Source: Rhipidocladum racemiflorum (Eukaryota > Streptophyta > Magnoliopsida > Poales > Poaceae). Taken from it: a DNA stretch of 64,000 nucleotides. Below, in pieces: positions 34,573-45,606 of this stretch; the first letter of the stretch is position 1, and every line of letters starts with the position of its first letter. The DNA lies in the NCBI GenBank assembly GCA_036346355.1, contig JAYEVF010000027.1, positions 1,426,001-1,490,000 on the forward strand. The letters are read 5' to 3'. The notes under the pieces were generated by a model. It was not told the origin of the DNA. It ran no database searches and saw only the letters and a program-made list of their open reading frames with translations. The position numbers and the translations under genes were made by a program.

Positions 34573-35173
34573 TGTAGCACCCAAAGCATGTAAATCTTTC
34601 CTATGTACTCTAGAACCTATCCCAAAGGCCCTCCGGAAGGAATTCCGAGATTTGAAGCATTTTGCTAAAAATCGGATTTTTCCAGGTATGGCAAGATCTG
34701 GCTTAGCATCTAGCCGAGATTGGGATGAGGGGTTCGGACAGGGGACCGAGGGCCCTCGAGGCTGCCCGGTTGCCCACCCACCTCAGCAATCTCCAGAGTC
34801 TTCTCCCCCACGCCCTATACCTCCCAGCCAACTCCTCCCTCTCCATCACTCTCCCTCATGCACTCTCTCACTCTCCCTCTCCCTCTAGGGCTCTGTCTCT
34901 CTCTCTCAACCTCGCCTCTCCACCGAGCTCTCTCCCTCCCTCTTCCTTCTCCGGTGTTCTCGAGCTCAAGGAGAAGCAAGAAAAGGTGGTGATCGCCTCC
35001 CTCAAGCCCTTGGAAAGTCTTGAGGTGAGTGGAATCAAGTTCCAATTCAATCCGCCGCAATCTGAGTTCGAAACCCTGATTCTTCGCATCCCTTCTTTTT
35101 CATCCTCTTGTTTGAACCCTAGAAAACCTAGCTGCAAAGGCTAACTTTTGGTTAGCTGAGTCCTTAGACCTGG
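34573..35173 (+). mobile_element. LTR family D, left part (split by solo LTR A2)
   Basis: Begins TGTAGCACCC. It has a CT-rich leader (CTCTCCCTCTCC runs near 34830-34930) and continues at 38777 after the inserted family-A LTR. The frames at 34487-34888 and 34725-35144 have no recognised domain. Confidence 0.65.
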
Positions 35174-35582
35174 TGTAACACCCCAATTTTTGCTTTTCAT
35201 GAATTTAAATGTGATTTGGCACTTTTGAGAATTTTTGGAATTTTTTGGAATTTATTTGGATTTATTTGGAATTTATTTGAATTTATTCCCTTTTGAAATA
35301 ATTAAAGAATTTAATTTTGCAAATAGAATTTTGTTGGAAATATTTTATTTGAGTCCAAAATGTTCCAAAATATTTCCTAGAATTTTTCTGGAATTTTTCT
35401 AAGTGTTTTGCTATTTTTAATGAATTAAATGAATTTCTGGGAATTAATTGGATTATTTAATCGCTGGAAAATCGAGTTGGTTCCACTGTTCATCTGAACG
35501 GACCCGAGTCCGAGTCAGACTCGAGTCCGACCCGAGTCAGCCGTTCCGGTCGAACCAAGTCACCAAGCCCTAACGCGCGTGA

Positions 35583-36392
35583 CCGTTCGATCAAGATCGA
35601 ACGGCCACGATCGCGCCACATCGCCCGAACCCGAGCCCTACCGAGCCAGCCACGTCACCCGAGCCGGACCCGAGCCCAAACCCCACAACCGTTGGATCGA
35701 GATCCAACGGCTCGCGTGCGTCCACGTCACCCTCTTCGTGTTGCCGCCGGACTCCGCCGCCGCCCGTGCGTGGGCCCTCGATTTCCGCGCATATCACGGA
35801 CATCGAGGGGCTATTTAATGCGCCGCCACCCGTGTCGGGACCCCCTTTCCTGCGGCGCACTGTGAGCCCCTAACTCACCGAGCCCGAGTCACCGCCGTTC
35901 GCCCGCGGGAGCTCGCCGAAGTTGGAGAAGTCTTCCGCCGCGGTTTTCCGCTGTTTGCCGCCGTCTCCGCCGTCTTCCGCCGCCGTTGAGTCCAGATCCG
36001 GAACCGCCGCGTCAAGCCACATCCGCGGGACCTCTCTGCCTCGTCGGAGCGTGACCGGAGCGCCGTTGCGTGTGTCGTCGTCTTCACCTCCGGCAGCCAG
36101 AGCCCCGTCGCGCCGCCATCGCCCTCGCAAGCTTGCACAGCCGCCCGATCAAGATCGAACGGCCACGGTAAGCCCATGTTCTCCCTGAGCCTTAGAATCC
36201 CAGATTGGATCTGGACCCTTGGATCAAGATCCAACGGCCCACGTTCGGCCACGTCGCGGTACGTTATTCCCGTAGCAACACCTAGATCTATTTTCAACCG
36301 TTGGATCTAGATCCAACGGCTTAGATTGAGCCGCGTAGCACGCGTTGCACCGCAGTAGATCCAATCTGGACCGTCCGATCTAGATCGTACGG
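35583..36392. repeat. Dispersed palindromic motif cluster in LTR A2
   Basis: Six copies of a 21-22-bp dyad of the form CCGTTGGATC-NN-GATCCAACGG or CCGTTCGATC-NN-GATCGAACGG lie at 35583, 35689, 36141, 36217, 36298 and 36371. The copy at 36298-36319 is a perfect palindrome. LTR A1 has related copies at 22987, 23524 and 23585. Confidence 0.85.
35812..35819 (+). promoter_or_regulatory. TATA-like box of LTR A2
   Basis: TATTTAAT, at the place equivalent to the box in copy A1. Confidence 0.45.
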
Positions 36393-37160
36393 CCTAGATC
36401 CACCGCGTTACCCCAAACGCGTGAAACCTAGATCTAATCCGCGCCGTCGATTTTCAAATCAACGGCCGTGATTGCGCCACGTGTGCCCCACCCGCGCCCA
36501 CGCGCGTGAGCGCGTGTCTCTAACACGCCGGGCCCGCGTGTCAGCGGGTCAGCCAGACCGCACCATGACGTCACGGTGGGGGCCCAGCTGTCAGCCGTCC
36601 CTCATCCGTGCGTGATGACGCCATCAGCCGACGCTATCAGAGCCCACTTTGTCGATGAGGCACGTCTTGGCGCCGTGGACCGAGACCACGGTGGACCGAG
36701 CCGCGCTGTGCGCCGGTTCCATGGACCCGAGGCAACGTGGCGGCTTGTGATTGGTCCACATGTCATGCTGACGCAATAAATCTTTTTCCGAAAAAGAAAT
36801 TATTTATTTAATTCGGTTTATTGATTTAAATTTAGTTTCAAACTTCAAATGCTTATAACTTTTGCATTTGAACTCCAATTTGGGTGATTCAAATTTCTAA
36901 ATTTGTATAAAATTGAGATCTACCTAGTGGTGAATTTTATTTAATTTTTTATACCAAAATTTTTCTCTGTAATATTATTTAATTGATTATTTAAACTTTA
37001 AACGCTTGTAACTTTTGCGTTTCAACTCCGAATTTGACGAGTCCAGTTTCTAAAAATTCATAAAAATATACTCTCTCTGTTTATGATCTTTATTTGGATG
37101 TTTGGACACTTTTTGTCTACTGTTTATTTAATTATTGCTGTTTGCGCACTTTACGAGTAG

Positions 37161-37241
37161 ACGTTGAAGGGCCCGAAGGATTCGAAGGTGAAGTGCTGAC
37201 CCAGGAGCTAGCTCAGGACCAAGAGCAAGTGCTTTTTGAAG
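37161..37241 (+). other. Exon-like cassette inside LTR A2
   Basis: 81 bp, ACGTTGAAG after TTTACGAGTAG, ending TTTTGAAG before GCAAGT. Open frame VEGPEGFEGEVL onward is acidic. Same borders as in A1. Confidence 0.4.
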
Positions 37242-38776
37242 GCAAGTTGTGCTTTGACCATGTTGATCCCATTTTGAAATTAATTTGATTTAAATTATTG
37301 CATGCTAATTTAAATTAGAAAATGCTTTATTTAATTATGGGAAGTTAGAAAGATGCCAAATTGCTGTATGACACCTTGGTTAATTAAATATGTGCCATGA
37401 CCCCTTGTCACCCTAGTTGTGGGTTACTAGTTGGACATTATTAAATTGCCAACATGGGAAGTTAGACCGATGTAGTATGCTTAGCCTTACCACGTGAAAT
37501 GCTTTGGACAATCAAATGCTAATTTGACTTAATGAGATATTGCACCTATTTTGAAAGAAGTATCATGTGTTGTGGTTGTCGATGGCACGTGGTGCATGGT
37601 AATCAACTGGGGGTTTGATAAATAGATTTCGACCGGGGTATGTGGCAAGAATGATCAGGTGGGCCAGTTGTGGCACCGGGAGCGTTGGTTTGGTTCTTCG
37701 GGTAGTCTTGCCCCGGTCACCCTAAGGACTTAACCTTGCAAGCCTTTGAATTGAGTCAAGCGTGCAACCACATGTCTGTAATGGGACGGACCTAGTTGAT
37801 TAAGTTGCTAATAACGTACCTGTGGAACCTCGGGGTGTCAACTATACCTTTTGTGTAGTTGTACGGGGGAGCGTACCGAGGCTGCGGCCAGGTACCCATC
37901 TAACGGTGGATTGGCCTAAACTTCGCCTTCGCTAAGGGAAGGGTTAGTGTGCAATCACCGGAGAGGACCACTTGTGCTGTTAGAAGTTTCCGAAAGACTT
38001 TGTTACGGACACTCGCCTTTGTGGTGTTTGGCTGTATCTTGTGGGTAAAGTGCATAACCTCTGCAGAGTGTAAAATCTCTTCGAATAGCCGCGTCCGCGG
38101 TATTGGACATCGCTCGGGAATTACAGTCAAGGGTTAGACTTTCTTGAAAATAACTTGAACTTAAAAAGGTTGGGTTTGGTTTGATAATGTTGATGGAAAT
38201 GTGGACTAGGAATGGGAAAGATGTTTATTTAACTCCTGGAAAAGTTATTGATGTTATACTTGTTTTTATTGCTTTCGAATCTACTTATGTTACTTGATAA
38301 ATGTTGTTATTGCAACTGAACCATGAGCTATTCCTTTGTATTAAACCATGCATGTAGTATATTAGTTTGCATTCTCAGGTATGACTTGCCGAGTACCAAG
38401 TACTCACCCTTGCCGCAAAACAACACCGATTGAAGAAGAGGCGATGCCGGCTTTGGAGGAGGAGCTCCAAGAGGAACCGTCTAACTAGGGGAGCGAGCCC
38501 ACCAGTTGCTGTGGTATCTTTGGATGGCGCCACGGTTATTTGATTTTCCGCTGCTATTATTTCTCTTTTAATAAGTTTCGCCTACAAGGCGTATATTTGT
38601 AACTTGACCTTAAGGTCGAGCAACCCCGTTTAATTAACTACTTTAAGTACTTTATTAATTCGTTGAGTATGATTGTGATATTTACCAATGTTGAGACTTT
38701 GTGCACTAGCGTGATCCTGGACTAGTGCTGAATACACAAAGGGTCCGGATTTGCAGATTCGGGTCCCGACACCTGG

Positions 38777-40205
38777 GTTAGGTGATAGAGTTTTAGTTAG
38801 CATGAAAGTTGGAAATCGAAAACCCTAATCACTCCTTTTGTCGGATTTTTTCGCTTAAAAGTCATTTTTGCGACTTTTGGAGATATTCCTTGAAACCCTA
38901 GTTCCAAAAGTTGAGAAAATGACCTTAGAATATACCCGCCATCGCTAAAGTTCGATTCTCATGAAAAGGATTGAGTTTGAACTCAATTCTGATCGAAAGT
39001 CAAAATTTGGCGTGAATTAGGACTTTCGAGTTCCGCAGATGGGAATTAGGTCAAATGAAGTCGAAACCTTGAGTGGCCAGTGTGAATGGGTTGTTAGCAT
39101 CGCCGAGAAACTATCCACGTGATCGCCGCGAAGTTTCGAGTCCGTTTACGTAAAATCCCATTTTTGCAAACCCTAAATTCCCACTGTAGCTGGCACTACG
39201 GGCGTGGTGAAGCCCGTACTGCCGCTTCGGCGGTATTACCGCTTTCATGCGGCCGGTAGTTATTTTCTAGTGAGTTGTTCTTTCGGCTTCTGGAACTCCG
39301 GCACTACCGTAGTCGGAGACCGGTACTGCCGCATGGGCGGTACTACCGCGCCGCTGCCGCTAGTAGTTAATTTCCAGAGAGTCTCCTTTTGGGGGATTTG
39401 GCCGCTGGCACTACCGGGTCCTGTGACCGGTACTGCCGACCCTAGAGCGGTACTACCGGGTTGTTGCCACCGGTACTGCCGGGCTCTGAAGAAAAACTAG
39501 GTTTCGTTCGTTTATTCCTTTCCGTGTCCTTTAGTTGGTGATGTTTAGTCTTAAGAACTTTATTCGCCTTGTTTCAATTGATCTTATTCGCTCTTTGTTG
39601 TTTCTTTGTTGTGCTTTCGTTTAGACGTCGACACGTTGGGAGTTGCTGACAAGGTTCCAGACTACGTTCCCAAGAACACGCATTTACCTAAGAGCAAACA
39701 GCAAGCACCCCGCTGATCATGTTGAACCCATATTTGCAAATGTAATTTGATTGTTCAAAATTTCTTATGCATGCACGTATATTTAGTAAAAGCGCTAATT
39801 TATGGAAATTGGTAGTTAAACCGAAATTCTGATTAACCCCAATTGTATTTGTTGTGGTAACCTTGACAAACTCTAGGTTTAGATTAGGCATTATAATGAA
39901 TGCCAACGGGAATATATATGTGCTAAATACTTGCATATGCTTAGCCTTGCTATAGGAAGACTGTTTGATCGGTGGTTCCAGTCAATCAAAACCATTTCAA
40001 AAACTATCGGGACTTTGGAAATGGTGATCTTGGTGGAAATGGTTATATTAGTAAAAATGGAAACTGTAAATTGGTGTTAGCTGGTTTTAGGCTAGGCGAA
40101 CGAGTGGAGGTCTCATCTGTGCCATCCTAAGGACTGAACTTGACATATTTACTGAGTCACAACGTGCAACCACATGTGCTAGTATGGGATAGCCTAAACT
40201 CAGTA
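38777..40205 (+). mobile_element. LTR family D, right part
   Basis: Continuation after the A2 insertion. It includes a motif cluster at 39205-39485, an exon-like cassette from 39625 (after CTTTCGTTTAG) and a block like the one preceding CTCTGCAGAG in the other LTRs (GTGCAACCACATG near 40165). The 3' end of the LTR is missing; homology to the other LTRs stops near 40205, where LINE sequence begins. Confidence 0.65.
39205..39485. repeat. Cluster of CGGTACTACCG-type motifs
   Basis: Eight or more copies of GCGGTACTACCGC / CCGGTACTGCCGG and variants in about 280 bp of LTR D, irregularly spaced, several near-palindromic. Confidence 0.8.
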
Positions 40206-40209
40206 CAGG

Positions 40210-40853
40210 AGTTGGAATTTGATCTTGCAACATGGTAGGTCTTAATCTAACAAAAGATAATGTTGCAAAAAAAAAATTGGAATGGTAGCAAAATGTGTTG
40301 CTTTTGCAACAATGTGGAAACTATACAACATCTTTTTTTTATTGCCATGTTGCCCGTTTAGTGTGGCGAATCATTCAAGTAGCTCTTAATCTGACAAGGC
40401 CTACAAGTATAATGAATATGTTTGGAAATTGGTTGAATGGGATGAGTAAAAATGTATAGTCTCACATTTTAGTGGGTACTGCTGCATTATGTTGGTCATT
40501 CTAGTTATTTCAAAATGATATGGTGTTTGGTAAGAAAAGGAATTCTAATCCATTACAGGTTATCTATGCGTGCATCGGATGGCTTCACTCATAGTCATTG
40601 ATGCAATCCGAGGAAAACAAGGAAGTGGTATTAGCTGATTGCAGAACGTTAAATTTGGTGGTCAAGGACTTCTTCTGCAGACATGGGTGGAGAACTAGTT
40701 TTAGAATTTGTGCTAATTGAGACCTTTTGTTTCATTTTCATTCTACATTGTTGTAAACTTGTTTTATTCCTTTACCTTTACGAAGGATGTTCAGTGGTAA
40801 TGTTGTAATAAATTATGGCTGTGTGTATCTTCGGATGCAAGAGGTCGAGATTG
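40210..40853 (+). pseudogene. LINE reverse-transcriptase 3' end (zf-RVT domain)
   Basis: The translated sense CCFCNNVETIQHLFFYC, followed by ARLVWR and MNMFGNWLNG, matches the zinc-binding C-terminal domain of plant L1-type LINE reverse transcriptases (C-x2-C...HLFF-x-C pattern). Several stops follow. The catalytic RT and endonuclease are absent, as expected for a 5'-truncated LINE copy. It adjoins the broken end of LTR D on the left and a MITE on the right. No clear poly-A tail. Confidence 0.65.
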
Positions 40854-41258
40854 AGGCCATGTTTGGATCGCTAGGCTAATTGTTAGCTGGCTAAAAATTA
40901 GCTCTAGTCTATCCAAACAGGAAGACTAATAGGTGGGCTAATTTTTAGCCAACCCCTGAGCTAACAATTAGTCCATTAGCTGGTGGAGGGGAGCTAATTT
41001 GGGCTAATAGCAGTAACACGGTGGAAAAATCTGAAATACTCCTTGCGCTGGCCTTATCCTCACTTCCTCACCCGTGTGTCCGCTCCCCAGTCCGTTATAA
41101 GGGGCAAACATGACTTTTCTAAGAAATTAGCCCAACCATTAGCCATGTATCCAAACATCCCTAGGCTAATTTTCGATGGGCTAATTATTAGTTGGCTAAC
41201 AATTAGCTCTAGCCATTAGCCAGCTAACAATTAGCTTTAGCCCATCCAAACATGGCCT
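40854..41258. mobile_element. MITE with AGGCCATGTTTGG inverted ends
   Basis: About 405 bp. The left end AGGCCATGTTTGGAT and the right end ATCCAAACATGGCCT are perfect inverted repeats. Subterminal GCTAATTGTTAGCTGGCTAA motifs recur in both orientations. No coding. Flanks do not give a clean 3-bp or 8-bp duplication, so superfamily (Harbinger or hAT) stays open. Confidence 0.75.
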
Positions 41259-41830
41259 TAATCTTCCATTATCTTAAAAAAATCTCAGACCTTACCTAAA
41301 TTAACTAACAAACCATACAGTTTTTCCATGCTATATATACCCGATCCGGCCCGCAACAATCCCCATATTCGGCCCAGCTTAGCCGATTCTAGAATTTTTC
41401 AAGACAATCGGTTTTCTTCCTTCCAAAATCTGATGTTAACACAATGTTTGTCATCCACAACAAACGGAACATCCTTTTTCCCGATGATGGGAAATGAATC
41501 GCTAGAGGCTGGAAGAAAGACGTTGACGGCGTAGTACCATACAACTTTTGGAACAATTGGAAGGAATAGAAGAGTAGGATTTTCCAAAACAAATATCACG
41601 AGCTTTTACTCCAGGGTGACTCCCGTCTGCTTTTTAACTCTCAGTCCCACTGCCAATTGCTTAAAAAGATATTCTTTTGATTGGTAATAGATGCAGTAAG
41701 CTAAAAACGCAAATACAACACATACTTTTGCCATCCGAAATACAATTATATCCACACTGTATATATCTAAATCCATATTAGTAATCGTAGAATATCCAAA
41801 TCCGATCCTATCCATTCCATAGATACGGAA
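41259..41830. other. No gene recognised
   Basis: AT-rich spacer between the MITE and the DUF594 fragment. Frames of 66-69 codons on both strands lack motifs. Confidence 0.45.
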
Positions 41831-42150
41831 TTATGAGATCCTCCGCACATCATCCAGTGACATCCCTTTTGGGAAGAGATCGCTAATCTCTAACGTCTCA
41901 CCTGCAGCCTCGGCTGTCTTGTGCGTCATGAACAGCCAAGCTAAGGTAAGGAGCTCCCCGCCCCTGGCCAGCTGAGCCGCGTGCGCCTCCGGCCGAGACT
42001 TGTCGGCGGTGTAAACGAGCAACCGGATCCACATTTCTTTCATCTCCTCCAAGGTTTCCTTGCACACCGGCGGATTATGGAATATCTCGTATTGGGCGGG
42101 TCTGCCCTGACCGATGTCCTTGATGCCTTCTCCTTCTGTTAGCACGCCGG
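41831..42150 (-). pseudogene. DUF4220/DUF594 protein C-terminal fragment
   Basis: A 104-codon minus-strand frame holds EMWIRLLVYTADKSRPEAHA and QLARGGELLTLAWLFMTH, the signature of the DUF594 C-terminal domain of the large grass DUF4220/DUF594 membrane-protein family (function poorly known). The usual proteins are about 600-700 residues with N-terminal membrane segments. Here only the last hundred residues remain, cut at about 42150 where repeat-like CTCCTTCTGTTA sequence begins. The natural stop follows DDVRRIS. Confidence 0.7.
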
Positions 42151-42201
42151 GTTCTCCTTCTGTTATTTTAATAGACCTGTTCTCCTTCTGTTAGCAGAAC
42201 C

Positions 42202-42248
42202 CGCTGGCGGAGGACATGCACCAGGCGGTGACCTACCTTTCGCAGGAG
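42202..42248 (+). pseudogene. Short NO VEIN-like exon piece
   Basis: Encodes the EDMHQAVTYLSQE segment once more, left of the main exon copy. It is fused directly to the 88-bp inverted repeat at 42249. Confidence 0.6.
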
Positions 42249-42336
42249 CCTCTCTCGCCGCCGGCGACGAGGACGATCTTTTCGCAGGGTTGGGAAGAGC
42301 CGAAGAGTTGGTGTTGTGTGTTTGGAGGTGGAAAGA
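42249..42336. repeat. 88-bp inverted repeat, left arm
   Basis: Reverse complement of 42651-42738 with about three mismatches. The arm covers the 5' UTR and first codons of the NO VEIN-like exon. About 314 bp separate the arms. Confidence 0.9.
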
Positions 42337-42650
42337 TCATATACTCACCTGACAAAAAGAAGGTTTTAGACCACTGCTAAGGAAGTCAATGTACTTAACC
42401 ATAAACATACCGCAATCAGAACCACCCATCTGGTTACAACAGACCCTCGACCCCAATCTGTCCGGATCGGCCAACCTCTTTCTGCCAGATTGTCTGCAGT
42501 CTGCAGTCTATTTTGTAGTAGTAGCCAGGCGAAGAATATGCACTTATTCTGCGTTTTGCCTTCCAAATTATCGAAGAGTCCGATCCTGCAAAGACAGATC
42601 CCAACTCTATAAAATCGTTGAAGAAGCCGAGGAGACGCAGGTTCTCCTCG

Positions 42651-42738
42651 TCTTTCCACCTCCAAACACACAACACCAACTCTTCGGCTCTTCCCAACCC
42701 TGCGAAAATGTCGTCGTCGTCGCCGGCGGCGAGAGAGG
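42651..42738. repeat. 88-bp inverted repeat, right arm
   Basis: Includes the exon's 5' UTR-like CTTTCCACCTCC stretch, the ATG at 42708 and the first codons (MSSSSPAARE). Confidence 0.9.
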
Positions 42739-42894
42739 CAGCTGCCCGGGAGCACTTGGAGAGGATCCGGCGCGACCGCTACTACATCGAGCGCCGCGAA
42801 AGCGTAACTGGCGGAGGACATGCACCAGGCGGTGACCTACCTGCCGCAGGAGCTCTACTCCAAGGACGTGCACTTCCTCATGGAGCTCGTCTTG
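42708..42894 (+). pseudogene. NO VEIN-like protein, exon 1 copy A
   Basis: First exon of a plant protein of the NO VEIN-like group (GHKL/HSP90-type ATPase fold, nuclear). It begins MSSSSPAAREAAAREHLERI, then RRDRYYIER. After a frameshift come EDMHQAVTYLPQELYSKDVH and FLMELV, and the exon ends at a GTGATA donor (42895). Real family members go on for over a thousand residues; no later exon is present. This is the only copy with a natural-looking start. Frameshift at about 42805-42812. Family recognised from the HQAV-YL and ELYSKDVHFLMEL motifs. Confidence 0.6.
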
Positions 42895-43721
42895 GTGATA
42901 TCTGTCTTTGCTTTCTTGATATGATTTCTTTTTTGTGTAGCAATAATTAGATGTACCTACATAAACATCATTTTTTTTATCAGAACACTCATTAACAAAG
43001 TGCTAAGAGCTCAGCATAACAATATCAGTGGCAAACCTTTTCTCTCCGGAAGGAATCAATAATTTCCATACGTGTTTTTCTACTCTGATGTTGCAAACTA
43101 GAACTGTCTCCTGCCATGTATTTAATAAATTCCACATAAATATTTGACGGATAGTCCACATAAACTACATCTGATACGAAAATGATGTTTCTATAGGTGC
43201 AAGTTAATTAAAAGAATACTTGTAATTCTTAATAAAAAAAGATACTCGCAAGCCAATTTAAAACCATAGTATGTTGACTACTTTCGCAAAATCAAACGTA
43301 GGCATGGGTCATTGTAATTTTTTACATAGCTCAAACATTTACACAATTTCACCATCACATGCACTGCACAGATAAGATAGGTTCAAGTCTGACGAGAATA
43401 ATATTCTACGACAGCGCCGTAGGCGCCTGGTATGAGCCTCGTGGAGAAGCAATAGCTAGTCTCATCTTATCCATAAACATACCGCAATCAGAACCACCCA
43501 TCTGGTTACAACAGACCCTCGACCCCAATCTAGTTTTAGGGCATTTCATCATGTTTCTTACCCTCTCGGCAGCCCTGTGGGCCGCAGCTCCTTCCCAAGT
43601 CCACCCCAACTGACTACCCAGCCGCCCACCCCATCCGGTTACACCAGACCCTCGACCCCAATCTGGATTTAGCGTGTTTCATCGCGTTTCTAACCCACCC
43701 GGCCGCTCTATGCCCAACAAG

Positions 43722-44218
43722 TAGGGATGGCAAAATTACCCGTGGGTTCGGGTATCCGTGGGTACCCGACCCGATGGGTTCGGGTATGGGTTTGATTTCA
43801 GACCCGCGGGTTTCAAATTTCGGGTTCGGGTTCGGGTTCGGTTCTGCACCCGTGGGTACCCATGGGTACCCGAATTAATTAATATAAATTAAAAATAATG
43901 GAAAGTTAATCAAGATTTTCAAGCATCGTTCGAGATGTAAGATACGGTAACTTTCATGATTATATACACCATATATTTTTCCTTTAAACATAGAAATTAC
44001 AAATGAATTGATTGACAATTGATTGTTGAAAATTTGATTGCGAGGTGAATTTAATTTCGGTTCTGGCAATTGCTCGGGTTCGGGTACCCATCGGGTTCGG
44101 TATGGGCGTGGATATGTACCCGTGAGAGATTTCGGGTTTCGGGTTCGGGTATGAATTTCGGGTTTCGGATTCGGTCATGGAGGTCTACCCGCCCATACCC
44201 GCCCGATTGCCATCCCTA
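43722..44218. mobile_element. hAT-type MITE, copy in unit 1
   Basis: 497 bp with inverted ends TAGGGATGGCAA / TTGCCATCCCTA and an 8-bp target-site duplication CCAACAAG at 43714-43721 and 44219-44226, the hAT size. The ends are rich in GGGTTCGGGT and GGGTACCC repeats. No transposase. The unit-2 copy at 52718 shares the same duplication, so it predates the tandem duplication. Confidence 0.9.
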
Positions 44219-44847
44219 CCAACAAGCGCATTGAAGCCTCCTTGCATTCCCGATACAAGCCCGCTAAGCTGTCTAATCGCCGCAGCCTAGGGCCTCACTC
44301 CTTGACTAAGTCCCGCCTACTATGATGGGGAGCGATTCTGGTGATGGAATAAGCGATTCCGGTTCGTGCGTGGCTCGAGAGACATGTCCTCTGCGGGGGC
44401 GCGGCCGGAGAAGCATCGCCGGTGACGCATCTCGTCGCTCATCCTCTTTACCCAGGCGCGCGCATCCCCCCCGAAGCAGCCGACGGTGTCTGTCTTCCCC
44501 CGCCGGTATGTTTTAACCGAAGCAGCCGAACCTATTTGCATGCGGGGAACCTGTTTGCTAAACTATTTTTTTCCCTCTGCTTGTCGCTGCTAAACCTGCT
44601 AACACTATCACTTCTGATGCTGAATTACTCAAGTGATTATCAAACACCGATATACCAACTCGGTTACCACCTCAGAATCGTGTGGAAGCTCACTATTCTC
44701 TGTAAGGTAATGTATGCTTAATAATCCTTTCTAGTTGATTTGGGGTTTTTTTCGTTCAGTTATGCTTTGATTTATATAAGAAATTATATGCACATTTTCA
44801 TAAACTTCAGGATAATGTAAGTTGCTTTTCATATTTACAGTAGATCG

Positions 44848-45606
44848 ATGGATATACAACGCAGAATCCTTCTTCAGCTCCTTAATATTAAGTATAAAAG
44901 CACTTCCAATGGATGGAGAGCTAGTGATGATTGGGTGCTTGATATTGTACATAAATGGAGTGAATCTAGGGAACTCAACATAAGTATGGATCAAATAAAA
45001 CAACATATTAATGAATTTGAAGAGAGAGTCAAACGTCATAAAGTAAGCAGTGCAATCCATATCATAATCCGAAATTTATTTTCATCTTAGGACCCTTCCC
45101 AACTGACTATGTTTTTTTGGTTTATGTAGGAACAAACTGCCGAACTTGTGCAGGATATGAATGTGATGCTTGAAGTGTTCGACTATGTCACGCCTGACAT
45201 TGTCAATGCGACTCCTCCTCCTACTCAAATCTATAATACACCCAACAAGAGGTTCTCTCAAGAAAATGTAGGAACTCTTACTGAAATCTATCCTAAACCC
45301 AACATAAAGAGGGTGAGGATGACTTCCTACCAGCTAGCACTTCTCATTCGAATGATAGCATCGGTCAACAATTTTCTAGGTTGTTGGAGGAAAGAGAAGT
45401 TCTTCAACATATTTTGACTGGTGCACTAAGTATGGATGCTTGTATTGATAAACTTGAGAAGCTTGGTTTCAATGGACCTGAATTTTTGTTGCTATCGATA
45501 TGTTGAAGGCTGATATGGAAGTGCGTCAGATATTCATCAAGCTAGGAGATACTAAAGCAAAAGCTACGTCTTGCATCTCTTGAAGAAACAAATTTCATGA
45601 TGAGCT
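44848..45606 (+). pseudogene. Myb/SANT-like protein gene remnant, unit 1
   Basis: Exon 1 MDIQRRILLQLLNIKYKS continues through WRASDDWVLDIVHKWSES and FEERVKRHK to a GTAAGC donor at 45040. An acceptor at 45128 leads to EQTAELVQDMNVMLEVFDY, then LEEREVLQHILTGALSMDA and CIDKLEKLGF. The layout (helical N-terminal domain, linker, C-terminal CIDKLEKLG helix) is like Myb/SANT-like proteins of the L10-interacting/transposase-partner type, but the match is weak. In unit 1 a base is missing near 45330 (CTACCAGCT versus CTACCCAGCT in unit 2), shifting frame; both units stop at about 45504 (TGTTGA), so both look dead. A CpG-rich first exon or leader may lie at 44322-44516. Confidence 0.35.

Larger units (their letters stand above)
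35174..38771 (+). mobile_element. Solo LTR, Gypsy-type family A, copy 2 (3.6 kb)
   Basis: Starts TGTAACACCCC and ends GGGTCCCGACA, flanked by the duplication CCTGG at 35169-35173 and 38772-38776. No internal region. Collinear with copy 1 (22574-26096): TATA-like box at 35812, dyad cluster at 35583-36392, exon-like cassette at 37161-37241, TGTGGGTAAAG...CTCTGCAGAG near 38040, GAGTACC/GTACTC near 38391. It is inserted inside LTR D. Long frames in the GC-rich part are compositional. Confidence 0.92.

Noticed and set aside
34815..35137. Acidic/basic frames on the minus strand near 35000
   Set aside because: Antisense of CT-rich LTR D leader.
42366..42821. 151-codon minus-strand frame opposite the NO VEIN-like exon
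   Set aside because: Created by the antisense of the exon and inverted repeat; no matching family.
44320..44541. Gene on the minus strand (73 codons) conserved in both tandem units
   Set aside because: Identity comes from the recent duplication, not selection; both strands are open. Possible 5' leader of the Myb-like remnant at most.
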